From the NCBI GenBank assembly GCA_002368605.1, contig DFEB01000069.1, positions 24,878-88,877 of the forward strand: a DNA stretch of 64,000 bases. The letters are read 5' to 3'. This DNA comes from Treponema sp. UBA3813 (GTDB lineage: Bacteria; Spirochaetota; Spirochaetia; Treponematales; Treponemataceae). Numbering within the stretch: the stretch's first letter is position 1; every line of letters begins with the position of its first letter. A program made the position numbers and the translations under genes. Shown here one piece after another: positions 1 to 8,772 of the stretch. The notes beneath the pieces are model-generated. The model was not told where the DNA came from and searched no databases. It saw only the letters and a program-made list of their open reading frames with translations.

Positions 1-585
1 TCCTTCTGGTGTGATAAAAACACAGGTCTCTGTCAGAATTACTGGCTGCGCGCCTTGGGCTGGTTTTCAATGGCCATGCTGGACAGCTTGAATCATGCTC
101 CAGACCGTGGCAGCGATAACTGGAATCATTTGAAGACAATGTTCATCAACTTGCAGGACGCAATGCTCCGCGTGCAGGACGAAAGCGGCATGTGGTATCA
201 GCTTCCGGCTCTTCCTGAGGTTGAGGGCAATTATCTTGAGACTTCTGGCTCTTCTATCTTCGCTTACTCACTTTTGAAAGGTTTGCGCACTGGTATCTTG
301 ACCGGCACTCCAAATGAGGCCAAGTACAAGGCGGCCGGAATCAAGGCTTTTGAAGGAATCTGCGAGAAATATCTCAAAACGGACAATGGCGTGCTTTCTT
401 TGGGCGGAATCTGTCTCGTGGCAGGCTTGGGCCCCGAAAAGAACAAGCGCCGAGATGGAACCGTTGCTTATTACTTAAGCGAGCCAATCGTCCAGGACGA
501 TGCGAAAGGAGTCGGTCCCTTTATCCTCGCGTATAATGAATATAAATTAATTCATCATTACAAAAGCGGCTTGCACTGTCATTGA
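1..585 (+). CDS. Glycoside hydrolase family 105 (unsaturated rhamnogalacturonyl hydrolase-like), 3' part
   Basis: The frame is open from base 1, so the 5' end lies outside the window; 194 residues are visible. The segment reading YWLRALGWFSMAMLD matches the (R)xxGW helix typical of the YteR/YesR alpha6/alpha6 barrel, followed by a SGSSIFAYSLLKGLR segment and a VGPFILAYNEY C-terminal helix, all in the order seen in GH105 enzymes. These remove the 4,5-unsaturated sugar from pectin (rhamnogalacturonan) fragments, usually in the cytoplasm. The last ten residues (HHYKSGLHCH) run past the usual end of the family and lie in the 39-base overlap with the oppositely oriented pgeF gene, suggesting the original stop was lost. 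GH88 is the nearest alternative. Confidence 0.8.
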   Translation, partial: SFWCDKNTGLCQNYWLRALGWFSMAMLDSLNHAPDRGSDNWNHLKTMFINLQDAMLRVQDESGMWYQLPALPEVEGNYLETSGSSIFAYSLLKGLRTGILTGTPNEAKYKAAGIKAFEGICEKYLKTDNGVLSLGGICLVAGLGPEKNKRRDGTVAYYLSEPIVQDDAKGVGPFILAYNEYKLIHHYKSGLHCH

Positions 586-1485
586 GCGGCTTCTGGTGTT
601 GGCGTCGATTTGGGGCGGAAGAAAGGCGGCTTGCCTGCGGAATGAGCCGAAAATGTTCTTGCCGTCCGCAAATTTCGTACAGCAGGTGCAGTCTTCCGCC
701 ACCACTATGTTTTCTTCTTTTATGCCCGCTTGTTTTAAAACGAAAAGATTTGCCTCTGTGAGAGAGAGTCGGTAAGGAAATCTTTTGATTAAGTCGGCTT
801 CTTCTTCGCTGGCGGGATTTTCGGCCTTTTCTATGCATTTTTTTCCGAAGTTTTGGGTGAAATAATCAGAGCGTTCCTTGTCCACGAAATAGCAGCAGTT
901 TCCTATGTGCGGGCCGATTGCCGCCAGAATATCTTCAGGCTTTGAGCCGAATTCTTCCTGCATTTTTTTTACGCCATTTCCCGCGATTCCCGTGCCTTTC
1001 CAGCCTGAGTGAAAGGCTCCGATTGCTTTGTTTTTGCGGTCGTAGAGGAAAAGGGGAAGACAGTCGGCAACGGTGACGGCAGGAACTAAAAGGGGATTTT
1101 TTGTGATGAGTCCGTCGCCCCTTAAATCTTTTGTGTCGCCTTCAAACTTTGTTACATAAACATCTTTTGAGTGAATGAGCTCAATGGGGGCAAGGCGCAG
1201 CTTACAGTCGCAGATTCCCTCGGCGCTTGAGCACTTTCCTGAGCAGACTGGCTTTTTTATTTCTGAGAGGATTTTTTTGAGGGTGGCCGTTCGATTTTCG
1301 TTGCTCTCATTCCAGCGGAAGCGCATGGAGCCGGCTTTTAAAAGCGTCATTCCCCAGCGGGCATATTTTTCGGATTCGGTGGAGCAAAGGGGAGCGCCGT
1401 TTTTGTAAAAGGGAAGAGTGATGTAGCTTGCGCTTTGAGAAAAGGCTGTCTCAAGTTCATTTTTGACAGAAATCGTGTTTATCAT
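547..1485 (-). CDS. pgeF: Peptidoglycan editing factor PgeF / multicopper polyphenol oxidase (YfiH) family
   Basis: A 312-residue protein of the YfiH/LACC1 fold. The family's metal- and purine-site motifs are present: His105 in IELIHSKD, Asp141-Cys142 in TVADCLPLF, His159 in AFHSGWKGTG, IGPHIGNCCY, and a C-terminal CTCC ... SFRR. Family members have been described as peptidoglycan-editing factors and as purine nucleoside phosphorylases/adenosine deaminases; which applies here cannot be read from sequence. It is longer than the usual 240-260 residues, and residues 81-94 carry four extra cysteines (CSGKC ... CDC) that could bind metal. The start codon overlaps the upstream gene's stop as ATGA, so translation is probably coupled to the 568-residue protein. 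Its 3' end overlaps the GH105 gene tail to tail. Confidence 0.85.
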   Translation of the reverse strand: MINTISVKNELETAFSQSASYITLPFYKNGAPLCSTESEKYARWGMTLLKAGSMRFRWNESNENRTATLKKILSEIKKPVCSGKCSSAEGICDCKLRLAPIELIHSKDVYVTKFEGDTKDLRGDGLITKNPLLVPAVTVADCLPLFLYDRKNKAIGAFHSGWKGTGIAGNGVKKMQEEFGSKPEDILAAIGPHIGNCCYFVDKERSDYFTQNFGKKCIEKAENPASEEEADLIKRFPYRLSLTEANLFVLKQAGIKEENIVVAEDCTCCTKFADGKNIFGSFRRQAAFLPPQIDANTRSRSMTVQAAFVMMN

Positions 1486-3188
1486 TTTGCGCGCTGTTTA
1501 TCCAAATTTTCCAGTTCAATTACAATGTTGAGGGCATTTTCTATCAGATTTTTTGAAAGCTCGATTTTTTTGACAAAAGGCTCGTTGTTTTTATCCTTCA
1601 TGGAATTAAGATTTTTTACCGTGTCGAATCGCGTGTCTTTTGAAAGCCCCAGAACTCCGTAGAGAATTTTCAGGATAGAGCGGGCCGAGTCCCCGAAACG
1701 GTGAATAAGCGTAGAAACATCGGACTCAAGGGAGCGCATCATCTGATCGACTTTGCTTTGTGCCTGAAGGGTGCGAGATTTGTCTTCATGGATCTTGTTG
1801 AACATCGCCCCTGTCTCTCCGTGAATTGAAAGCCGACGGGTAAGTTCCTGAAAAGAGATTGAAAGCTGAATCATGTTATTGAAGGACTCTGAGAGGGTAT
1901 CATGATTTTCTTTTTTGTTGAAAGAGCCTTGTACGAGCAGGGTTTTCAAGTCTAGCTCGCAGATTGAGAATTTTTCTCGCATAAACCAGTTGAGGAATCC
2001 AAGTGTTGCTTCATAAGTAAATCGGACTCCGCCATCCCACAAGTCTTCCCATGGAGTTTCAGGAAATTTTGGGAAAAAATCGATGGCAAAGTGCAACTTG
2101 AGCCTAGATAAAAGAGCTTCTCGCTTGCAGTCTGCTTCCCATGCCGTCCATTTTTGGTCGAAAATTCGTTTCCATGCATTTTTATACTTAACGAACCAAT
2201 CTTCTCCAGCTGAATACAAAGCTGTTTTCCATTGATAATCTCTGTGAACGACGCAACCAATAGAGCGGATTGGGACGCTTGACATGAACATTTGCAGGAG
2301 ACCGAGGCTTGAGTGTGCCTTTCCTAAAAAATCACCAGCATCACGACCATTTTCTTCTTCAGAAATATGCTTTGTATTTCTTACGGCGAAAAGATAAAGG
2401 GATTCTAGGAATTCATCTGGAATCGAGAGTGAACTACAAAGAATTCTGGCAAATGAATCTACTTCGCTTTCAACTTGATTGAACTGACAAGTAAATCCAT
2501 TTTCGTTTGAAGAAGTAAACTGTGCGAGAAAACGAGCGAATGGAAGATGGACAAATTGTCTGAGCCATTCAGATGCTTTTGCTGCTTCATACATTCGTGA
2601 CTTATCATCAGATGGGATGGAGTCGAATATTTCTTCAAGTTTGCGTAAAAGTGAACTTCTTAAATCTGGGCGAATATCGGGTGAAATCGGGATAGAATAG
2701 GGGTCAACATTTGTTTCGATATCTGCTGTGACTTCAGGCAAAATGATGGTGCTGAGAAAAACATAAAACATTCCTTCATTTTCTTCGGCTATTGAAGTCA
2801 GGTAAGGCTTGAAAAAAGCCGCACAGGATTTTAGTTCTGTGAGACGGTCGTAGAAAGGCGAGAGAAAAAGTTCATTTTTTGAATTTATTATACCGGGAAA
2901 GTTTTTCTCGATGTTGCGGCATATTTCAGAAAGTTTGTATTCGTTATAAATCGCATTTTGGGTTGTATTTGAGAGAATTGACTTTATCCAAATAAAAAAG
3001 CGGAGAAAGACGGATTCGTTTTTTATTTTGATTTCAAAAGGCTCGTTTGTATCGTCGAGTTTTTCTTCGGCGGGATGAAGGGGGGCTGCATCATTTGTGA
3101 CGGAATCGTGCATTTTATCGAGAATTTGCTGCCTTTCCTCGTCAGAAATTCCTGTCGCCATGCGCTCAAAAGAATCTTGTTTTTCCAT
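1482..3188 (-). CDS. Conserved hypothetical protein, 568 aa (possibly the treponemal DUF5312 type)
   Basis: I do not recognise a functional family with certainty; size and composition resemble the treponemal proteins grouped as DUF5312, a recollection I could not test. No signal peptide or clear membrane segment is seen. The protein is acidic at the N-terminus (residues 1-50) and mostly helical, with a charged, probably coiled-coil C-terminal 130 residues containing repeated polar heptads. It is the first gene of a two-gene unit with pgeF (ATGA overlap) and begins directly behind the leuB terminator. No Shine-Dalgarno precedes the ATG; a TATAAA hexamer lies 9 bases upstream at 3198-3203, so a leaderless transcript is possible. 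Confidence 0.7.
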   Translation of the reverse strand: MEKQDSFERMATGISDEERQQILDKMHDSVTNDAAPLHPAEEKLDDTNEPFEIKIKNESVFLRFFIWIKSILSNTTQNAIYNEYKLSEICRNIEKNFPGIINSKNELFLSPFYDRLTELKSCAAFFKPYLTSIAEENEGMFYVFLSTIILPEVTADIETNVDPYSIPISPDIRPDLRSSLLRKLEEIFDSIPSDDKSRMYEAAKASEWLRQFVHLPFARFLAQFTSSNENGFTCQFNQVESEVDSFARILCSSLSIPDEFLESLYLFAVRNTKHISEEENGRDAGDFLGKAHSSLGLLQMFMSSVPIRSIGCVVHRDYQWKTALYSAGEDWFVKYKNAWKRIFDQKWTAWEADCKREALLSRLKLHFAIDFFPKFPETPWEDLWDGGVRFTYEATLGFLNWFMREKFSICELDLKTLLVQGSFNKKENHDTLSESFNNMIQLSISFQELTRRLSIHGETGAMFNKIHEDKSRTLQAQSKVDQMMRSLESDVSTLIHRFGDSARSILKILYGVLGLSKDTRFDTVKNLNSMKDKNNEPFVKKIELSKNLIENALNIVIELENLDKQRAK

Positions 3189-3220
3189 GAAGAATATTTT
3201 ATAGAAAAACTCTGCTTATA

Positions 3221-3247
3221 ACAAGAAAAAACCGCCCGAAGGCGGCT
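3221..3247 (-). terminator. Rho-independent terminator of leuB
   Basis: On the minus strand a 5-bp GC stem CCGCC / GGCGG with a UUCG tetraloop is followed directly by a run of six T. It begins about 10 bases after the leuB stop codon. Confidence 0.9.
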
Positions 3248-3256
3248 CTATTGAAA

Positions 3257-4351
3257 TTATTTGTTGAGTTCTGCTACGACAAGCTCGCCCATCTTTTTTG
3301 TTCCGACGAGTTTGCCCTGAGCCTTGACTTCAGCCATGTGGCTTCCTGCGATGTCGCCTGTTCGCCAGCCTGCGTCGAGAACTGCGTTTACGGCGTCTTC
3401 GATTGCCTTTGCTTCTGTCTCAAGCTTGAATGAGTAGCGGAGAAGCATTGCGGCAGAAAGGATTGTTGCCAAGGGGTTAGCGATGTCTTTTCCTGCGATG
3501 TCCGGGGCTGAACCGTGGATTGGCTCGTAAAGACCTGGGCCTGTTCCATCGCCCAAAGAAGCTGAGGCCAGCATACCGATTGAGCCTGTTACCTGACTTG
3601 CCTCGTCAGTGAGGATGTCGCCGAACATGTTGCTTGTGGCGATGACATCGAACTGGCGTGGCGCACGAACCATCTGCATTGCGGCATTGTCGATGTAGAG
3701 AAAGTCAAGGGTGATGTCCTTGTATTCCTCGTGGACTTTCTCTGCCACAGCCCGCCAGAGTCGGCTTGAGTTGAGGATGTTTGCCTTGTCAACTACAGTG
3801 AGATGCTTTTTGCGGTTCTTCGCGAATTCAAAGCCCATGCGGACGATTCGCTCGATTTCTGCCCATGTGTATTTTTCTGTGTCCCAGGCTGTTTTTCCGT
3901 CTGCGCTAGTTCCGCGCTCACCGAAGTAGATGCCGCCTGTAAGCTCGCGGACAACGAGAATATCAAGACCCTCGCCGACGATTTCGTCTTTGAGAGGGCA
4001 GGCGTCTTTAAGCTGCTTCCACATAACAGCCGGGCGGAGGTTAGCGAAAACCTTCATGCCGCCGCGAAGACCAAGAAGTGCCTTTTCCGGGCGGATTTCC
4101 GGAGCAACATTGTCCCATTTTGGACCGCCGACGGCTCCGAGAAGAGTTGCGTCGCTGTTGAGACAGATGTCAAGCTGATCCTGCGGGAGTGGTTTTCCCC
4201 ATTTGTCGATGGCAGCTCCACCAGCGATTACATTTTTGTATGTCCATTTGTGGCCGTATTTTTTTGCGACAGCGTCAAGAACATTGACAGCCTCTGCAAC
4301 AACATCAGGACCGATTCCGTCACCGGGAATCAAAGCGATTGTTTTTTCCAT
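3257..4351 (-). CDS. leuB: 3-isopropylmalate dehydrogenase
   Basis: A full-length 364-residue isopropylmalate/isocitrate dehydrogenase-family enzyme that oxidatively decarboxylates 3-isopropylmalate with NAD+ in leucine biosynthesis. Visible signatures are [11 protein letters not shown] at the N-terminus, the substrate-site arginines in ANLRPA and [14 protein letters not shown], the lysine of [15 protein letters not shown], the metal-site aspartates in [12 protein letters not shown], and the cofactor loop [15 protein letters not shown], whose following residues fit the NAD-specific type. A Shine-Dalgarno AAGAGGAA precedes the ATG. It stands alone, without leuA, leuC or leuD in the window, has its own promoter at 4411-4439 and its own terminator. 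Confidence 0.96.
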   Translation of the reverse strand: MEKTIALIPGDGIGPDVVAEAVNVLDAVAKKYGHKWTYKNVIAGGAAIDKWGKPLPQDQLDICLNSDATLLGAVGGPKWDNVAPEIRPEKALLGLRGGMKVFANLRPAVMWKQLKDACPLKDEIVGEGLDILVVRELTGGIYFGERGTSADGKTAWDTEKYTWAEIERIVRMGFEFAKNRKKHLTVVDKANILNSSRLWRAVAEKVHEEYKDITLDFLYIDNAAMQMVRAPRQFDVIATSNMFGDILTDEASQVTGSIGMLASASLGDGTGPGLYEPIHGSAPDIAGKDIANPLATILSAAMLLRYSFKLETEAKAIEDAVNAVLDAGWRTGDIAGSHMAEVKAQGKLVGTKKMGELVVAELNK

Positions 4352-4410
4352 TTTTGTTCCTCTTGATTTATTGTCAGCCGAAATGACTCGGCATCTTAAT
4401 TACGGATTTT

Positions 4411-4439
4411 ATTATAGTGATGCAGGGTAATTGCGTAAA
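4411..4439 (-). promoter_or_regulatory. Candidate leuB promoter
   Basis: Minus strand: TTTACG (-35, 4 of 6 matches to consensus), 17-bp spacer, perfect TATAAT (-10, 4411-4416). It predicts a 5' UTR of about 53 bases containing a small hairpin (GCCGA / TCGGC, 4377-4392) ahead of the Shine-Dalgarno. I see no leader peptide with leucine codons or a T-box. Confidence 0.55.
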
Positions 4440-4467
4440 GTGTAGGGAGTCGGTCGCGCATCGCGAA

Positions 4468-4488
4468 CAAACTCACGAGGTGAGTTTG
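4468..4488. repeat. Perfect 9-bp inverted repeat in the leuB / flavin-reductase intergenic gap
   Basis: CAAACTCAC, three bases, then GTGAGTTTG. It sits in the 255-base divergent gap, in a GC-richer patch (about 4451-4530) unlike the AT-rich flanks. There is no T-run, so it is not a standard terminator; it could be an operator or a remnant of a palindromic repeat. Confidence 0.5.
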
Positions 4489-4606
4489 TAGACGAGTCTC
4501 GCTGAAGGCTATGCCTGAAGCGCGTACATATTTTTAATATGGTAGTGAATTTTTTGCATTGTCAAAAAGTCTTATTCCTTATTATATTTATTACATAGGA
4601 GTTTTT

Positions 4607-5161
4607 ATGGAAATTGATTCAAAGAATGCAGTGATTGTGCCTGAGGGAGTTTTTATTATCGGAACTTATGATGAGAACGGCGTTCCCAATGCCATGAATG
4701 CGGCCTGGGGAATTCAGTCTGATTATGAGGAAATCGCTCTTTTCCTTGCCCAGCACAAAACCACCGAAAATCTTAAAAAGACGGGAGCCTTTACGGTTGC
4801 TTTTGCTACAAAAAATACGGTTCAGATTTCTGACTATTTCGGCGTTGAGAGCGGTTCAAACGTGAATAAAATCGAAAAGGCCGGGGTTCATGTGCACAAG
4901 AGCGCGAATGTAAATGCACCGATTATCGAGGAATATCCTTTGGTTCTTGAGTGTGAGGTTACTGAATGGGACGAAAAGCGGGAAATGCTTAGGGGAAAAA
5001 TAGTCGCCCAGCAGGCGGATGAGTCAATCCTTACTGACGGTAAGGTCGATTTGGGAAAACTCCAGCCGATTATGTACGACGCTTCTTTCCATGTTTACCG
5101 AGTAATCGGTGAAGTCGTGGGAAATGCTTTTAAAGACGGGCTTGCGATTAAAAACAAATAA
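4607..5161 (+). CDS. Flavin reductase-like / flavoredoxin-type FMN-binding protein
   Basis: A 184-residue protein with the split-barrel flavin-reductase domain. The opening VIVPEGVFIIGTYDENGVPNAMN, then AAWG, matches the FMN-phosphate-binding strand-turn of flavoredoxins, followed by a TTENLKKTGAFTV segment and a C-terminal MYDASFHVYRVI. It probably binds FMN and transfers electrons or reduces flavin in the cytoplasm; the partner is unknown. An ATG 48 bases upstream is in frame, but the chosen ATG has a good TAGGAG Shine-Dalgarno at 4596-4601 and starts at the conserved domain. It may be co-transcribed with the pyruvyl transferase 21 bases downstream. Confidence 0.85.
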   Translation: MEIDSKNAVIVPEGVFIIGTYDENGVPNAMNAAWGIQSDYEEIALFLAQHKTTENLKKTGAFTVAFATKNTVQISDYFGVESGSNVNKIEKAGVHVHKSANVNAPIIEEYPLVLECEVTEWDEKREMLRGKIVAQQADESILTDGKVDLGKLQPIMYDASFHVYRVIGEVVGNAFKDGLAIKNK

Positions 5162-5182
5162 AATTCTAAGGAAAAACTTTGG

Positions 5183-6241
5183 ATGCAGAAAGTCGTGGTT
5201 TTCAATCTTGTTAACAGCAGTAATTGTGGAGACAAGATTATTGCACAAAGTCTTAAGAGTCATTTTGAGACGAAATTTTCGGTACTAAGCCGAGATATTC
5301 TTGGAAATCAGTCTGACTCTGGATTTTACTCTGTTCGGCGGCGGTTTTCTGCGTTCATCGTTCCGATTCTTCCTCGCTTTTTCAGGCACTTTCTGGTTCG
5401 CTTCTGTGCTTTTTTCAAATTCAGGATTATAAAGTCTGCGTTCTATACTTCTTCCGTTCGTGCTTCTGATTTTGTCGTCATCGGGGGCGGTCAGCTTTTT
5501 CGTGACAATGATTCTTATATGCCTTGTGCCTTAGATTCTCTCTTTCGTGCGATTCAAAAATATGAAAAACCTTTCTTCGTTCTTGGATGTGGTGTGTCTG
5601 GATTTTTGAGTCCTTACGCAAAAAAAGTCTTCAAGCGGATTTTTGAAAGTCATTTGAACAAAAAGAGCATTTTTCGCGATGAGAATTCGATTCAGATTCT
5701 TCAAAAAAACGGAATCACGGGGAATTTTTCTTTTGCTCCCGACCTTGCCTTTGCGCTTGGTTTTAAGAATCATGCGGAAAGCGGTGATTTTTTTGGTATT
5801 TGCGTGACATCACCGCGTACGATTTTATACTATGGAAGAGAAAGTTGGAAAAAATCAGCGAAAATCATCTCAAAAAGAATTCTTGAAGCAGTAGAAGAGA
5901 AAATTGCGGGTGAGCAGAAAATCCTCATTTTCTGCAATGGAAATCCTGAGGATTATTTCTTTGCGAAATTGCTTGTTAAAAAGATTCGGAAAAAATACCC
6001 TCATAAAGAATTCCTGTTTGCCCCCCGTCCGAGAAATCCGGCTGATTTGGAAAATCTTTTGTCGCATTGTCGGAATGTTTTCTCATACAGAATGCATGTT
6101 GCAATTCTCTGCGCGCTTCTTAAAATTCCCTGTGAACTTGAGCGGTGGGATTCAAAAACGGACGGATTGAGTTTTGACGAAAAGACGACGGAACGGAATA
6201 TTCTTGCGGCGAAGTCAGTTTTTTCTTTTGGTGATTTTTGA
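5183..6241 (+). CDS. Polysaccharide pyruvyl transferase family protein
   Basis: A 352-residue protein of the CsaB/WcaK/EpsI fold (GT-B-like). Recognisable elements are the N-terminal VVVFNLVNSSNCGDKII (glycine-rich start of the fold), FVVIGGGQLF, PFFVLGCGVSG, the FRDENS segment, the APDLAFAL motif and a C-terminal FSYRMHVAILCALLKIP, the usual R-x-H-x-x-I signature. Such enzymes transfer pyruvate from PEP to sugars of surface polysaccharides or secondary cell-wall polymers. There are no neighbouring glycosyltransferases, so its substrate is unknown; in treponemes a glycolipid or exopolysaccharide is a guess. It lies 43 bases before pyrE, probably in the same transcript. Confidence 0.85.
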   Translation: MQKVVVFNLVNSSNCGDKIIAQSLKSHFETKFSVLSRDILGNQSDSGFYSVRRRFSAFIVPILPRFFRHFLVRFCAFFKFRIIKSAFYTSSVRASDFVVIGGGQLFRDNDSYMPCALDSLFRAIQKYEKPFFVLGCGVSGFLSPYAKKVFKRIFESHLNKKSIFRDENSIQILQKNGITGNFSFAPDLAFALGFKNHAESGDFFGICVTSPRTILYYGRESWKKSAKIISKRILEAVEEKIAGEQKILIFCNGNPEDYFFAKLLVKKIRKKYPHKEFLFAPRPRNPADLENLLSHCRNVFSYRMHVAILCALLKIPCELERWDSKTDGLSFDEKTTERNILAAKSVFSFGDF

Positions 6242-6284
6242 TACAATAAATTTGTTTTGGGATTTTTATTCAAGGAGAATTTTT

Positions 6285-6971
6285 ATGGAAGATTATAAGA
6301 AAGAATTCATCGACTTTATGGTTGAGTGCAATGTGCTTAAATTCGGAAGCTTCACATTGAAGAGCGGGCGACAGTCTCCCTTCTTTATGAACGCTGGAGC
6401 CTATGTAACGGGAAGCCAACTCAAGCGACTGGGAGAATTTTACGCAAAGGCCATTCACGACAATTTCGGCGATGATTTTGATGTTTTCTTTGGCCCGGCT
6501 TACAAGGGAATCCCTTTGGCCGTGGTGACGGCAGTGGCTTATTCTGAGCTTTACGGAAAGGAAGTAAAATATTGCTCTGACCGAAAGGAAGCCAAAGACC
6601 ACGGAGCCGATAAGGGCGACCTTTTGGGCTACAAAATCAAGGACGGAGACCGGGTTGTAATCATCGAGGATGTAACCACCAGCGGAAAGTCCATCGAAGA
6701 GACCTATCCCAAAATCAAGGCCCAGGAAGAAAAAGAGGGCGGAATCAAAATCGTGGGCGAAATCGTTTCTCTTAACCGCATGGAAAAAGCCCCCGACTCA
6801 GAAAAAGCCGCGCTGGATGTAATCAGCGAAAAATACGGCTTCCCTGCCAGAGCAATCGTAAGCATGAGTGAAGTGGTCGATGCCCTGTACACTAATGGCG
6901 ATAAAAAGCTGATTACTGACGAAATTAAGGCTGAGATTGACAAGTACTACGAGACTTACGGAGCTAGGTAA
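6285..6971 (+). CDS. pyrE: Orotate phosphoribosyltransferase
   Basis: The 228-residue enzyme converts orotate and PRPP to OMP in pyrimidine biosynthesis. The 13-residue PRPP-binding loop is VVIIEDVTTSGKS; GPAYKGIPLA and the flexible loop SDRKEAKDHGADKG are also clear. The ATG at 6285 is chosen because it follows CAAGGAGAA by 8 bases and starts at the conserved DFMVECNVLKFGSFTLKSGR region; a longer in-frame reading from 6174 would run into the preceding gene. No pyrF or other pyr genes are adjacent. A long hairpin follows (6998-7036). Confidence 0.95.
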   Translation: MEDYKKEFIDFMVECNVLKFGSFTLKSGRQSPFFMNAGAYVTGSQLKRLGEFYAKAIHDNFGDDFDVFFGPAYKGIPLAVVTAVAYSELYGKEVKYCSDRKEAKDHGADKGDLLGYKIKDGDRVVIIEDVTTSGKSIEETYPKIKAQEEKEGGIKIVGEIVSLNRMEKAPDSEKAALDVISEKYGFPARAIVSMSEVVDALYTNGDKKLITDEIKAEIDKYYETYGAR

Positions 6972-7011
6972 GTTGAAAGCTGAAAACTGAAAGTTGAAAA
7001 TTCCTCACGGA
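6971..7011 (+). repeat. Dispersed intergenic repeat (GAAAACTGAAAGTTGAAAATTCCTCAC type)
   Basis: An AAGTTGAAAGCTGAAAACTGA stretch running into AAAATTCCTCACGGAG closely matches the tract at 43369-43416; shorter pieces occur near 23703 and 62867. Here its right end forms the left arm of the hairpin at 6998-7036. Confidence 0.6.
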
Positions 7012-7036
7012 GCTCTGTGCGCTCTGTGAGGAATTT
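6998..7036. terminator. Bidirectional hairpin between convergent pyrE and SulP gene
   Basis: A 16-bp stem (AAATTCCTCACGGAGC paired with GCTCTGTGAGGAATTT, one G-T pair) with a 7-base loop. The A/T arms give short T-runs on both strands, suited to terminating both converging transcripts; the T-runs are short, so efficiency is uncertain. Confidence 0.65.
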
Positions 7037-7051
7037 ATAAATCTGCGGTTC

Positions 7052-8764
7052 CTACTTTAAAATCTCTCTTGCCCTTTCCAGGGCTCCTGAGATGTGGTCA
7101 TGGATATTTTCGCGGCCAAGCTTGTCTGCCATGCCGGTTTTTTCGAGAAGTATGTAAGGCTGTGTGTGGATTCCTGAGATTACAATTGTGATGCCTTTTC
7201 GGTCACAGGCGGCTTTTGCCTGCTCTAAGGCGCGAATTCCGCCAGCGTCAAGGTAGATTGTGTTTCTCATGCGCAGAATAAGCACCTTGTAGTCAACGCC
7301 TGCTTTTTCAACGGCGACTTCGAATTTTCGCACGGTACCGAAGAAGAGAGGACCTTCAATTTCGTAAACCATAGCTCCATGGGGAAGGTCGAGTCGTTCT
7401 TCCGGCATGTCTGCGGCGTGAATTCCCGAAGTGAGGGCTTCCCGCTTGTTCTGAACTTCCGACAAATCTATCATCTTTTTAATGAAGAAGAAGGCCGCAA
7501 GCCCCAGACCAACTTCGATTGCCACAGTCAAATCTACGAAGACTGTGATGAAGAAAGTGACTGCAAAGACGGCTGTGTCTGATTTTTGACCGCGGACAAG
7601 GGAGCGGATTGCAGGAAAGCCCGCCATGTTCCATGCCACATTGATTAAAACTGCCGCAAGAGCCGCCATTGGAATGTAAGCCGCGTATTTTCCGAAGAAG
7701 AGGAGAATCAAAAGCAGGGTGAGGGCGTGAACGATGCCCGCTATTGGTGTGCGCCCGCCGTTTTTGATGTTTGTTGCTGTGCGGGCGATTGCTCCAGTGG
7801 CCGGAATGCCTCCGAAGAGGGGAGAAGCGATGTTTGCGATTCCCTGACCGATAAGCTCTGTGTTTGAGTCATGCTTGCCGCCTGTCATACCGTCAGCGAC
7901 CACAGCCGAAAGAAGGGATTCGATTGCCGCAAGGACAGCGATTGAAACTGCCGTGGGGAAGAGCATTCGGATTGTGCTTAAAGAAAAGTCTGGCAGCTGG
8001 GGAGCGGGAAGGGTGTTTGGAATTACGAAATGGCGGCTTCCGTCGGCGAAGGTGCCGATAGTGTCTGTTTTAAGACCGCAGAATTTGTCCAGAAGGATTG
8101 AAGCCACGGTAGCCAGAATCAGGACGATGAAACTTCCCGGAATCTTTTTTATAAATTTTGACCAGATGAAGATAAAAGCGAGGCAAACCGAAGCCATGAT
8201 GAATGAATAAACATTAATCGTTGAGGCTGATTTGATATAAACGATGATTTTTGGCAAAAAGTCGCCCGGCATTTTTGAATATTCCTCGCCTAAAATCCGC
8301 ATTGGTTCAGAAAAGTCCGGAGCAAGGCCGAAAAAGTCTCCGATTTGGCCGGCTGCGATGGTGACTGCGATTCCTGCCGTAAATCCTGTGACGATTGTAT
8401 ATGGAATGAATTTGACCAAACCGCCCATCTTGAATGCGCCCAAAAGAATCAAAAGAATGCCCGCCATGACCGTGGCCGTTGCAAGGCCGGAAAGTCCGAA
8501 CTGGGCGACGACGCCGTAAACGATGACCGCAAAGGCTCCCGTGGGGCCGCCAATCTGAACGGCAGAGCCACCGAAGGCTGAGATACAGAAGCCCGCGATG
8601 ATTGCGGTAAAGAGGCCTGCCGCCGGGTTCACTCCCGAAGCGATGGCGAATGCGATTGCCAGCGGAAGAGCGACAATGCCGACGATAATACCTGCGATGA
8701 GGTCGGAAATAAAGGTGCGAGAATTGTATCCTTTAAGCGAATTGATGAGCTGTGGTTTGAACAT
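7052..8764 (-). CDS. SulP family inorganic anion permease with STAS domain
   Basis: A 570-residue inner-membrane transporter (SLC26/SulP). Residues 20-420 hold about 11-14 hydrophobic segments including GIVALPLAIAFAIASGVNP and the family signature near GGKHDSNTELIGQGIANI; residues ~450-570 form a cytoplasmic STAS domain (GPLFFGTVRKFE ... LDAGGIRALEQ). Members move sulfate, bicarbonate or dicarboxylates; the substrate cannot be read here. No Shine-Dalgarno precedes the ATG, and a CATAAT hexamer lies 8 bases upstream, so translation may be leaderless. It is divergent from the peptide-binding lipoprotein gene, with back-to-back promoters. Confidence 0.92.
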   Translation of the reverse strand: MFKPQLINSLKGYNSRTFISDLIAGIIVGIVALPLAIAFAIASGVNPAAGLFTAIIAGFCISAFGGSAVQIGGPTGAFAVIVYGVVAQFGLSGLATATVMAGILLILLGAFKMGGLVKFIPYTIVTGFTAGIAVTIAAGQIGDFFGLAPDFSEPMRILGEEYSKMPGDFLPKIIVYIKSASTINVYSFIMASVCLAFIFIWSKFIKKIPGSFIVLILATVASILLDKFCGLKTDTIGTFADGSRHFVIPNTLPAPQLPDFSLSTIRMLFPTAVSIAVLAAIESLLSAVVADGMTGGKHDSNTELIGQGIANIASPLFGGIPATGAIARTATNIKNGGRTPIAGIVHALTLLLILLFFGKYAAYIPMAALAAVLINVAWNMAGFPAIRSLVRGQKSDTAVFAVTFFITVFVDLTVAIEVGLGLAAFFFIKKMIDLSEVQNKREALTSGIHAADMPEERLDLPHGAMVYEIEGPLFFGTVRKFEVAVEKAGVDYKVLILRMRNTIYLDAGGIRALEQAKAACDRKGITIVISGIHTQPYILLEKTGMADKLGRENIHDHISGALERAREILK

Positions 8765-8772
8765 AATGTAAA

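Noticed and set aside
3803-4366. 187-residue plus-strand frame over leuB
   Set aside because: Cysteine- and phenylalanine-rich product typical of a shadow frame; leuB is unambiguous.
4352-4410. Leucine attenuator or T-box in the leuB leader
   Set aside because: No leader peptide with leucine codons, no T-box motif and no terminator hairpin with T-run are present; only a small 5-bp hairpin is seen.
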